Shown: in pieces, positions 1 through 5,734 of the stretch
How positions within the stretch are numbered: the first letter of the stretch is position 1
How the letters are laid out: each line of letters starts with the position of its first letter
Origin: Bacteroidota bacterium
GTDB taxonomy: Bacteria; Bacteroidota; Bacteroidia; Flavobacteriales_D; Crocinitomicaceae
Direction of reading: 5' to 3'
Assembly: GCA_024280195.1 (NCBI GenBank)
Contig: JAJRQP010000085.1
Coordinates: 1-7,832 of the forward strand
Length of the DNA stretch: 7,832 nt
Position numbers and translations under genes: made by a program
Notes under the pieces: model-generated
Told to the model about the DNA's origin: nothing
Databases searched by the model: none
What the model saw: only the letters and a program-made list of their open reading frames with translations

Positions 1-102
1 GAAACAATGTACCAAGGAGATTTTCTTTCTCCTAAAAAGAAAGAGGAATTATCTGCTTTTCTAGAAGTGAAATATGAAATAGCTATCAGTACTAAAAAGT
101 AG
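1..102 (+). CDS. C-terminal end of an unidentified protein (5' partial)
   Basis: Reading frame 1 is open from the first base to a TAG stop at 100-102 and gives 33 residues ending ...EVKYEIAISTKK. The 5' part lies outside the window. The fragment is rich in Lys and Glu and has normal-looking codon use for this genome, which suggests a true gene end rather than a chance open frame. It contains no recognisable motif, so no function is proposed. An inverted repeat (87-94 with 108-115) spans its stop codon. The next gene on the same strand begins about 190 bp later behind its own promoter-like sequence, so the two are probably not one operon. Confidence 0.55.
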   Translation, partial: ETMYQGDFLSPKKKEELSAFLEVKYEIAISTKK

Positions 103-115
103 AGTACTAGTACTG
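87..115 (+). repeat. inverted repeat across the stop codon of the upstream gene
   Basis: CAGTACTA at 87-94 is exactly complementary to TAGTACTG at 108-115, giving an 8-bp stem with a 13-base loop. Inside it, AGTACTAGTACT at 103-114 is itself a perfect 12-base palindrome, so two alternative foldings exist. No run of T follows, so this is not a standard intrinsic terminator; it may be a 3'-end stabilising hairpin or a chance structure. Confidence 0.4.
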
Positions 116-209
116 TCACAATTAATTCTTTGCTCATATCTTCGTAAAGATAACAATTGAATGCAATAAAAAAAGGACAAAAATCATCTCAACTTTTGTT
201 AAATATCAG

Positions 210-238
210 TTCTTCTTGATTCAAATAGCTTATCTTTG
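210..238 (+). promoter_or_regulatory. candidate Bacteroidota promoter for the desaturase gene
   Basis: TATCTTTG at 231-238 matches the Bacteroidota -7 consensus TAnnTTTG exactly. The -33 position holds only TTC (210-212, 18-base spacing) rather than TTG, so the upstream element is weak. Transcription would begin a few bases after 238, giving a leader of about 45 bases before the ATG at 290. This placement argues that the TTG at 236, which is inside the box, is not a start codon. Confidence 0.5.
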
Positions 239-289
239 CAGAAATCTTTTGGAAGAAACATTTTCAAAGAATCTATAAATGCAAGAATT

Positions 290-1411
290 ATGAGCATACC
301 TCACGTAAAATTTGACAACAAAAAAGATCCTGAATTCTACAAAGAATTAAGAAAGCGAGTAAACAGTTATTTTACGGATAACAATATATCTAAATACGCG
401 AACTTGAATATGAAAATTAAGTCCGCCTTCATGCTTTCACTTTATTTTGTTCCTTTTATCTTAATGTTAACAGGAGTTGTTGATTCTAATTGGGGAATTA
501 TTGGCATGTGGGCTTTAATGGGATTTGGTATTTCAGGTATTGGCTTATCGATTATGCACGATGCTAATCATGGTTCCTACTCTACCAATAAGTCTGTCAA
601 TAAATTAATGGGAGCAACTTTAAATTTTGCTGGAGGATATCCTTTGAATTGGATTATTCAGCACAATGTTTTACACCATACTTTTACAAACATTGAACAC
701 TTTGACGAAGATATCGAAAAGAAAGGGGTGATGAGATTTACACCTAATCAAGAGCATAAAGCGATTTTTAAATTTCAAATTTTTTATGCACCAATTTTAT
801 ATGCTATTTTAACAATTTATTGGGTTTTATCTAAAGATTTTGAGCAATTAAATCGCTACGAAAAATTAGGACTACTTAAAGCACAAGGTGTTGGTTACAA
901 AAAAGCTTTATTCCAAATAATCATCATGAAAATTGCTTATTTAGCAGTATTTATTGCATTGCCTTTGTTTTTACTTAATGTTCATTGGGGAATAGTCATT
1001 GGAGGTTTTTTAATCATGCATGCAATTGCAGGTTTAGTTCTCGCGCTAATTTTTCAATCGGCCCATGTTATTGAAGAAACAGAATTCTTTGAAGCGGATG
1101 AGAATAATTCTGTTGAAGAGAATTGGGCAATTCTTCAAATGAGAACAACTGCGAACTTTGCAAATGGAAGCACTCTTTTCTCTTGGTATATTGGAGGTTT
1201 AAACTATCAAATTGAACATCACTTATTCCCAACTATTTGCCATGTTCATTACAAGCATATTTCAAAAATTGTAAAAGCAACAGCTGAAGAATACGGAGTA
1301 CCTTACCACCACCACAAAACATTTTTAGGTGCTTTGAAGAGTCATTTTACATTGTTGAATGATTTAGGGACGGGAAAGTATGATAAGAGAAGGAAGGAGT
1401 TAAGGAGTTAG
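290..1411 (+). CDS. membrane fatty acid desaturase (acyl-CoA/acyl-lipid, front-end type)
   Basis: Di-iron membrane desaturase that inserts a cis double bond into fatty acyl chains, with its active site on the cytoplasmic face of the inner membrane. Counting from the ATG at 290 (373 residues), the three histidine boxes are HDANH at 90-94, HNVLHH at 125-130 and QIEHH at 307-311. The QxxHH form of the third box, instead of HxxHH, is typical of front-end (delta-5/delta-6-like) desaturases. Hydrophobic segments lie near 46-64, 68-88, 161-180, 208-229 and 233-254. There is no N-terminal cytochrome b5 domain, as usual in bacterial members. The frame is open back to a TTG at 236, but that codon lies inside the promoter -7 box, and homologues I recall begin close to MSIPHVKF, so ATG 290 is chosen. 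Substrate and regiochemistry cannot be read from the sequence. The last codons and the stop fall in a GGAGTTA tandem repeat. Confidence 0.93.
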   Translation: MSIPHVKFDNKKDPEFYKELRKRVNSYFTDNNISKYANLNMKIKSAFMLSLYFVPFILMLTGVVDSNWGIIGMWALMGFGISGIGLSIMHDANHGSYSTNKSVNKLMGATLNFAGGYPLNWIIQHNVLHHTFTNIEHFDEDIEKKGVMRFTPNQEHKAIFKFQIFYAPILYAILTIYWVLSKDFEQLNRYEKLGLLKAQGVGYKKALFQIIIMKIAYLAVFIALPLFLLNVHWGIVIGGFLIMHAIAGLVLALIFQSAHVIEETEFFEADENNSVEENWAILQMRTTANFANGSTLFSWYIGGLNYQIEHHLFPTICHVHYKHISKIVKATAEEYGVPYHHHKTFLGALKSHFTLLNDLGTGKYDKRRKELRS

Positions 1412-1417
1412 GAGTTG
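1396..1417 (+). repeat. tandem GGAGTTA-type heptamer repeat
   Basis: Three head-to-tail units are visible: GGAGTTAA (1396-1403), GGAGTTA (1404-1410) and GGAGTTG (1411-1417), followed by AGGAGG (1418-1423). The array supplies the last residues and the TAG stop (1409-1411) of the desaturase and fills much of the gap to the convergent rluF gene. It looks like replication slippage or a small interspersed repeat rather than a protein motif. Confidence 0.65.
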
Positions 1418-1427
1418 AGGAGGATGC

Positions 1428-2144
1428 TTATTCTGTCTTGCTAGAATCTCCAATTAGTTCAAGTAATCCTTCAAATTCTTCTTTCGTAAAAGGTCTCATT
1501 TGACCTTTTTTTAATCGATTAAGTTCAACATTCATAATACGCACCCGTTTTAATGTTCTTACCTCGTAATTCAGATGTTCGCACATTCTTCTAATTTGAC
1601 GATTCAGACCTTGAGTAAGGATGATTTTAAAGGAGTAATCATCTATTTTTTCAACAACACATTTCTTAGTGATAGTTTCTAAAATTGGAAGGCCGTTTCT
1701 CATTTTATTTAGAAACCATTCTGTGATTTTCTTATTAACTCCTACAATGTATTCTTTCTCGTGATTATTTCTAGAACGGAGAATTTTATTGACAATATCC
1801 CCATCATTGGTTAGGAAAATCAAACCTTCACTCGGTTTGTCTAGTCTTCCTATCGGAAATATTCTTTCTGGATAATTTATAAAACTGATGATATTTCCTT
1901 TAATGTTTTCATCTGTTGTACAAGTAATACCTGTCGGTTTATTAAACACGAAGTATAGATTCTCAACATTCTTTGTTATCACCTGTCCATTAACAGAAAT
2001 AATATCAGTTGCAGTTACCTTCACTCCTAGACCAGCTAGTACGTTATTCACTTTCACACGACCTTCTTCTATTAATTTATCTGCTCCACGACGAGAACAG
2101 TATCCAGTTTCTGCTATTGCTTTGTTTAATCTTTTTAAATTCAT
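1428..2144 (-). CDS. rluF: 23S rRNA pseudouridine(2604) synthase RluF
   Basis: Converts a specific uridine of 23S rRNA to pseudouridine; in E. coli RluF acts mainly on U2604. The 238-residue protein has an N-terminal S4 RNA-binding domain (about 3-55, with the CSRR signature at 16-19) and a RluA/RsuA-type catalytic domain. The motif GRLD at 99-102 carries the catalytic Asp102. FNKPTGI (67-73), NHEKEYIV (127-134), TKKC (159-162) and LNRQIRRMCEH (180-190) match RluF closely as I remember it, more so than RluB or RluE, including the characteristic ...RTLKRVRIMNV stretch after the NRQIRRM motif. The length is close to the RluF catalytic core, without the long basic C-terminal tail of some RluB proteins. 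The ATG at 2144 is the only sensible start, because the S4 domain begins immediately. It lies only 6 bp from a promoter -7 box, so the mRNA is probably leaderless or nearly so. The gene converges with the desaturase gene, leaving 16 bp and no terminator. Confidence 0.92.
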   Translation of the reverse strand: MNLKRLNKAIAETGYCSRRGADKLIEEGRVKVNNVLAGLGVKVTATDIISVNGQVITKNVENLYFVFNKPTGITCTTDENIKGNIISFINYPERIFPIGRLDKPSEGLIFLTNDGDIVNKILRSRNNHEKEYIVGVNKKITEWFLNKMRNGLPILETITKKCVVEKIDDYSFKIILTQGLNRQIRRMCEHLNYEVRTLKRVRIMNVELNRLKKGQMRPFTKEEFEGLLELIGDSSKTE

Positions 2145-2150
2145 CTATGA

Positions 2151-2178
2151 CAAAAGTAAGAATAATGTATTGTTTCAA
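2151..2178 (-). promoter_or_regulatory. consensus Bacteroidota promoter of rluF
   Basis: On the minus strand TTG (2178-2176) is followed after exactly 17 bases by TACTTTTG (2158-2151), a full match to TTG-N17-TAnnTTTG. The -7 box ends 6 bases before the rluF ATG (2144-2142), so the expected start of transcription falls within a few bases of the initiation codon. Confidence 0.7.
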
Positions 2179-2197
2179 CAATCATCACAGAACCTCG

Positions 2198-2225
2198 TTG
2201 ATAACTTATAGCAAGACTAAATGTG
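2198..2225 (+). promoter_or_regulatory. candidate promoter for the T9SS cargo gene
   Basis: TTG at 2198-2200 and TAAATGTG at 2218-2225 are separated by 17 bases. The -7 box differs from TAnnTTTG at one fixed position (TGTG for TTTG). The predicted transcript would start near 2230, about 43 bases before the ATG. It is divergent from the rluF promoter 20 bp away. Confidence 0.4.
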
Positions 2226-2272
2226 CAATTATTTTAAATATCGTACATTAGCGCATAATTATAAAACAAAAC

Positions 2273-3460
2273 ATGATGAAAAAACTATTACTACTTGTGC
2301 CATTTTCAATATTTGGCACCCTTAATCTTAATGCACAATGTGTGCCTGTTGATTGCTCTGCATCTCTTCCAGTTTATGGAGGCATCTGTGACAGTATGTT
2401 AAATGACGGAAGTGTAAATCAAACTTATGACGATTTTGAATCATTTGTAATGAATGGAGAATGCTTTGACGCAGGAGTTTTTGATCCAAATCAAGCAGGG
2501 AATGACATTCAAATTGTTGAAGTACATGATATTACTTTTGCTGGAATGCCAGCAGGCATAACTGGAGCAACAAATCAAGCAATTTACACCACCAATACTT
2601 CAACAAACACATTAGGGTGTGCATCATTTACGGGTACACCTACAGAAGCTGGAGTTTTTAATTGTACGATTGACTTGTTAGTAGATGTAAACATTTGTGG
2701 ATTCATTCCAATTCCATTAGCAAACCAAAATGCACAATACGTAATGTGGATGACAATTAATCCAGACCCTACTTTTACAGGATTAGCTTCTACATATTGT
2801 TCAACAGATGGAGCTGTAACGTTGACAGCAACAGGAACTACAGGAGGTACATTTAGTGGACCTGGTGTAACTGGAAACTCTTTTGATCCAGCAACAGCAG
2901 GGGCAGGAACTCACACAATTATGTATTTAGTATCTGCTCAGCAAGGTGCTGCAATTGCACCAGCTACAGACAGTATGCAAATGGTTGTAACTGTTGCTTC
3001 TGCTGGAGGAACTACTACAATTTATGCAGATACAGATGGAGATGGTTTTGGAGACCCTGCAAATTCATCAACTACAACAGGATGCTCTATTCCTGCAGGA
3101 TACTCTTTAACGGGAGACGATTGTGATGACACTAACCCAGCGATTTATCCGGGGGCAACTGAAATAATTGGCAATGGTATTGATGAGAATTGTGATGGTG
3201 TTGATGGTTATTTAGCAATTGGAGAGAATGAATTATCTTCTTTGAGAATTTATCCTAATCCAACTGAAAACACATTATCTATTGATGGTTTAGAAGGAGA
3301 AACAGAAAGCATTACTATTTCAAATGCTAGCGGAAAAATAATGTATTCTTTTTCAAATATAAACACAACTTCTTATGACATTAATGTTCAATCATTAGAA
3401 AGTGGTATCTATTTCGTTAAAGTAAATGCGACTAAAGTGATTCGATTCATTAAAAAATAA
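2273..3460 (+). CDS. secreted protein with MopE-like metal-binding motif and T9SS type A sorting domain
   Basis: Predicted extracellular or surface protein of 395 residues; its ligand or activity is unknown. Residues 1-21 form a Sec signal peptide (Lys-Lys, then a Leu-rich core, ending LNLNAQ). Residues about 24-162 hold several Cys (28, 39, 64, 116, 131, 142) and a stretch resembling an Ig-like fold (ITFAGMPAGIT ... GTPTEAGVF). Residues about 163-243 are Thr/Gly-rich with GGTFSGPGVTGNSFDPATAG, a module common in Bacteroidota adhesin-like proteins. Residues 251-309 match the putative metal-binding MopE-like family: YADTDGDGFGDP, GDDCDDTNPAIYPGATE, then DENCDG, all Asp-rich and probably calcium-binding. 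Residues 323-395 are the type A T9SS sorting domain (RIYPNPTENTLSI ... SGIYFVKV ... VIRFIKK), normally removed during export through the outer membrane. Start may be either of two adjacent ATGs (2273 or 2276). It is monocistronic: own promoter candidate upstream and strong terminator downstream. Confidence 0.88.
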   Translation: MMKKLLLLVPFSIFGTLNLNAQCVPVDCSASLPVYGGICDSMLNDGSVNQTYDDFESFVMNGECFDAGVFDPNQAGNDIQIVEVHDITFAGMPAGITGATNQAIYTTNTSTNTLGCASFTGTPTEAGVFNCTIDLLVDVNICGFIPIPLANQNAQYVMWMTINPDPTFTGLASTYCSTDGAVTLTATGTTGGTFSGPGVTGNSFDPATAGAGTHTIMYLVSAQQGAAIAPATDSMQMVVTVASAGGTTTIYADTDGDGFGDPANSSTTTGCSIPAGYSLTGDDCDDTNPAIYPGATEIIGNGIDENCDGVDGYLAIGENELSSLRIYPNPTENTLSIDGLEGETESITISNASGKIMYSFSNINTTSYDINVQSLESGIYFVKVNATKVIRFIKK

Positions 3461-3475
3461 TTTCTTAACATATTG

Positions 3476-3517
3476 AAAAAGAGCCAGTCATAATTCATTT
3501 GACTGGCTCTTTTTTTT
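3476..3517 (+). terminator. intrinsic terminator after the T9SS cargo gene
   Basis: GAGCCAGTCA (3481-3490) pairs perfectly with TGACTGGCTC (3500-3509) around a 9-base loop, followed by eight T (3510-3517). Five A (3476-3480) precede the stem, extending it by A-T pairs. It sits 15 bp after the stop codon. Confidence 0.9.
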
Positions 3518-3587
3518 GGAAGTTTAAATCAATGAAAATAAGTTGGTTTTTTTTTAAAAAATGTGCGGCAATTCTATTTATTTGTAT

Positions 3588-3595
3588 TACATTTG
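3588..3595 (+). promoter_or_regulatory. candidate -7 box for the tRNA-Asp gene
   Basis: TACATTTG fits TAnnTTTG exactly and lies about 80 bp before the tRNA. No TTG is found at 17-19 bases upstream, so the -33 element is poor. A T9A6 tract at 3547-3561 upstream could act as an AT-rich enhancing element. Confidence 0.4.
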
Positions 3596-3635
3596 CCCAC
3601 GCTTTAAACGAAAAGTGTACAACAAAATCCTCAAG

Positions 3636-3651
3636 ACTGACTGTTGTCAGT
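3636..3651 (+). other. small hairpin in the tRNA-Asp leader
   Basis: ACTGAC (3636-3641) and GTCAGT (3646-3651) form a perfect 6-bp stem with a TGTT loop, ending 24 bases before the mature tRNA 5' end. There is no T run after it. It may help folding or processing of the precursor, or be incidental. Confidence 0.3.
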
Positions 3652-3675
3652 ATCATTTAGATGATTAGGATATTT

Positions 3676-3752
3676 GGTCTGGTAGTTCAGTTGGTTAGAA
3701 TATCGCCCTGTCACGGCGAGGGTCGCGGGTTCGAGTCCCGTCCAGACCGCCA
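3676..3752 (+). tRNA. tRNA-Asp (anticodon GTC)
   Basis: The 77-base cloverleaf folds cleanly. The acceptor GGTCTGG (3676-3682) pairs with CCAGACC (3742-3748). The D-arm includes GTTCAGTTGGTTAGAAT. The anticodon stem TCGCC/GGCGA (3703-3707 and 3715-3719) encloses loop CTGTCAC with anticodon GTC at 3710-3712, reading GAC and GAU. The T-arm GCGGG-TTCGAGT-CCCGT is standard. The discriminator base is G3749, as expected for Asp, and CCA is encoded at 3750-3752. No second tRNA follows; a terminator comes 3 bases later. No integrase or repeated tRNA 3' end is seen, so there is no sign of use as an attachment site. Confidence 0.97.
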
Positions 3753-3755
3753 ATT

Positions 3756-3791
3756 AAAAAAAGCTTCATCTTTCGATGAAGCTTTTTTTTT
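3756..3791 (+). terminator. intrinsic terminator of the tRNA-Asp transcript
   Basis: AAGCTTCATC (3761-3770) pairs with GATGAAGCTT (3775-3784) around the tetraloop TTTC. A-rich sequence (3756-3760) lies before it and a T run (3783-3791) after it. The symmetric A and T tracts mean it could also work on the other strand. Confidence 0.9.
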
Positions 3792-3827
3792 ACATCTTAT
3801 TACACTTAGAAAACTATAGATATAAAC

Positions 3828-3853
3828 AAAAAAGGATGCATCACACATCCTTT
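3828..3853 (-). terminator. intrinsic terminator of the purL-DUF4290-murA-tlpA run
   Basis: AAAGGATG (3831-3838) and CATCCTTT (3846-3853) form an 8-bp stem with a 7-base loop. Read on the minus strand the stem is followed by a T run (complement of 3828-3833). It lies 27 bp after the stop of the TlpA-like gene and faces the tRNA terminator. Confidence 0.75.
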
Positions 3854-3880
3854 ACATTTTAATCTATTTAACAAGGCTTT

Positions 3881-4387
3881 CTACTTAATCAACTTATCAA
3901 TTGCTATATGCAATCCTAAACCTCTTAATTCATTTCCTGATGCAACAATAACGCCTTCACCATCAATCAGAAACGCAGTTGGAATTGAACTTACCGAATA
4001 ATCTCTTGCGGTAACCCCGTCTTTATCCCAACCATGGTTTTTCCAAATCAAGCCATCTTTTTTGATTGCATCCTTCCAAGGCTCCTCTTTCCTATCTAAA
4101 GAAACGCTAAAAACTTCAAAGCCTTTTCCTGTTTTGAATTTCGTTTTTGCATACTTTTTATATGCCTCGACAACATTTGGGTTTTCTCTCCTACATGGTC
4201 CACACCAAGATGCCCAAAAATCAATTAAAACAACTTTTCCTTTTAATTTAGAAAGTTTTATCTTCTTTCCAGTTGGAGAAACTAATTCAATCTCTGGTGC
4301 TTGAGACCCTTTCCGGGGACGGCTAATCGAGCTAGAGGTACTGATTGTTAAAATTCCTACAAGAACAATAAGTGCAAATACTTTCAT
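3881..4387 (-). CDS. TlpA-like thiol-disulfide oxidoreductase, exported
   Basis: Thioredoxin-fold protein of 168 residues of the TlpA/ResA/redoxin group, expected to act in the periplasm, where such proteins usually reduce disulfides of partner proteins. Residues 1-21 are a hydrophobic N-terminal signal or anchor with no cysteine, so it is not a lipoprotein. The redoxin domain starts at GSQAPEIELVSPTGKKIKLSKLKGK (about 27-51) and contains the catalytic WCGPC at 61-65 (Cys62, Cys65), preceded by VLIDFWAS. The cis-proline is in SIPTAFLID (Pro136). Length and the single redox motif are normal for the family. It begins 36 bp after the murA stop with no promoter match or terminator between, so it is probably the last gene of that transcript. 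The specific client (cytochrome c maturation or other) cannot be inferred. Confidence 0.88.
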   Translation of the reverse strand: MKVFALIVLVGILTISTSSSISRPRKGSQAPEIELVSPTGKKIKLSKLKGKVVLIDFWASWCGPCRRENPNVVEAYKKYAKTKFKTGKGFEVFSVSLDRKEEPWKDAIKKDGLIWKNHGWDKDGVTARDYSVSSIPTAFLIDGEGVIVASGNELRGLGLHIAIDKLIK

Positions 4388-4423
4388 AAAGTTGTTTTTA
4401 TTTCTCGTACGGTATCAAGAACC

Positions 4424-5731
4424 TTACCCAATTCTTCTAATATCCGCCCCAAGGTTATTTAGACGAATATCAATGTCTTGATAACCTCTATCAATTTGCT
4501 GAATATTATGAATGGTGCTTTTACCATTTGCGGAAAGCGCAGCAATTAATAAAGAGACACCTGCTCTAATATCAGGAGAAGTCATTTCTATACCTCTTAA
4601 TGGATATTTCTTATCTAAACCAATAACTGTTGCTCTGTGAGGGTCACACAAAATAATTTGCGCTCCCATATCGATTAATTTATCGACGAAGAACAATCTA
4701 GATTCAAACATTTTTTGATGAATCAATACAGAACCTTTTGCTTGTGTTGCCACCACTAAAATAATGGACAATAAATCAGGCGTAAACCCTGGCCAAGGTG
4801 CATCAGAAATTGTCATGAGAGAACCATCAATAAATGTTTCAATCTCGTAACTTTCTTGCGCAGGAATGTAAATATCATCCCCTTTCTTTTCTAACTTAAT
4901 ACCTAAACGACGAAAGATAGTCGGAATGATACCAAGGTTATCCCAGCTTACATCTTTTATCGTGATTTCGGAGCCTGTCATTGCTGCTAACCCAATAAAA
5001 GAACCTATTTCAATCATATCAGGAAGAATTCTATGATAGCAACCTCCTAATTTTTTAACCCCTTTAATCGTTAGCATGTTAGAACCAATACCGGAAATTT
5101 TTGCTCCCATACTATTCAACATCTTACACAATTGCTGTAAATAAGGTTCACAAGCCGCATTGTAAATCGTTGTTTCACCTTCTGCCATAACAGCAGCCAT
5201 TACAATATTTGCGGTTCCCGTTACAGATGCTTCATCTAGGTGAATGTAAGCTCCTTTTAAGTTTTTTCCTTCTATAGCATAAAAATGCTCACCTGCATCG
5301 TAATTAAACTTTGCCCCCAGCATCATCATTCCTGTAAAGTGCGTATCTAATCTTCTACGACCAATTTTATCTCCACCTGGTTTTGGCAAATAACCAACTC
5401 CAAATCGAGCCAATAAAGGGCCAACAATCATTACAGAACCTCTTAAAGAACTGGCTCTAGTTTTAAAATCTTCTGTTTGTAGATAATCTAAGTCAACATC
5501 TTTTGCTTGAAAAATATAAGTTCCTTTCTCAACCTTTTCGATTTTTACTCCCATTGCCTGTAACAAACCAATTAGTTTGTTTACATCAACAATATCAGGT
5601 AGATTAGAAATCGTTACTTTTTCTCCAGTTAACAATGGTGCGCACAAAACTTGTAAAGCTTCATTTTTTGCACCTTGAGGAATTAAATCTCCTTTTAACG
5701 GTTTACCACCGTGAATTTCAAATGATGCCAT
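4424..5731 (-). CDS. murA: UDP-N-acetylglucosamine 1-carboxyvinyltransferase MurA (Asp-type active site)
   Basis: Catalyses transfer of enolpyruvate from phosphoenolpyruvate to UDP-N-acetylglucosamine, the first committed step of peptidoglycan synthesis, in the cytosol. The 435-residue length is slightly above E. coli MurA (419). Conserved elements are the N-terminal substrate-binding QGAKNEAL (19-26, Lys22/Asn23), TRASSLRGS (91-99), SVTGTANIVMAA (169-180), the acidic region GFTPDLL (315-321, Asp319, probable counterpart of E. coli Asp305), MFESRL (341-346) and HIDRGY-like QIDRGYQDI (412-420, Arg415 equivalent to Arg397). The active-site loop reads PKPGGDKIG (117-124 region): Asp121 (codon 5371-5369) stands where most MurA proteins have the catalytic, fosfomycin-alkylated Cys115. 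The Asp form is known to be active and fosfomycin-insensitive in other bacteria. Starts 3 bp after the DUF4290 stop codon, implying tight translational coupling. Confidence 0.96.
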   Translation of the reverse strand: MASFEIHGGKPLKGDLIPQGAKNEALQVLCAPLLTGEKVTISNLPDIVDVNKLIGLLQAMGVKIEKVEKGTYIFQAKDVDLDYLQTEDFKTRASSLRGSVMIVGPLLARFGVGYLPKPGGDKIGRRRLDTHFTGMMMLGAKFNYDAGEHFYAIEGKNLKGAYIHLDEASVTGTANIVMAAVMAEGETTIYNAACEPYLQQLCKMLNSMGAKISGIGSNMLTIKGVKKLGGCYHRILPDMIEIGSFIGLAAMTGSEITIKDVSWDNLGIIPTIFRRLGIKLEKKGDDIYIPAQESYEIETFIDGSLMTISDAPWPGFTPDLLSIILVVATQAKGSVLIHQKMFESRLFFVDKLIDMGAQIILCDPHRATVIGLDKKYPLRGIEMTSPDIRAGVSLLIAALSANGKSTIHNIQQIDRGYQDIDIRLNNLGADIRRIG

Positions 5732-5734
5732 TGA

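Noticed and set aside
137..152. Inverted repeat TATCTT-CGTA-AAGATA as a terminator
   Set aside because: Only a 6-bp AT-rich stem and no T run follows; likely chance.
1888..2251. Open frames on the plus strand opposite the rluF 5' half
   Set aside because: They are antisense to a clear RluF coding region, have no recognisable motif and end in the rluF upstream gap.
3676..3752. tRNA-Asp gene as an integration (att) site of a mobile element
   Set aside because: No integrase gene and no repeat of the tRNA 3' end were seen within the window.
4062..4304. Plus-strand open frame opposite the TlpA-like gene
   Set aside because: Covers the antisense of the WCGPC-containing domain; shadow of a well-supported gene.
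4388..4423. Separate promoter for the TlpA-like gene
   Set aside because: No TAnnTTTG-like box on the minus strand in the 36-bp gap; the CGTACG palindrome there is too short to interpret.
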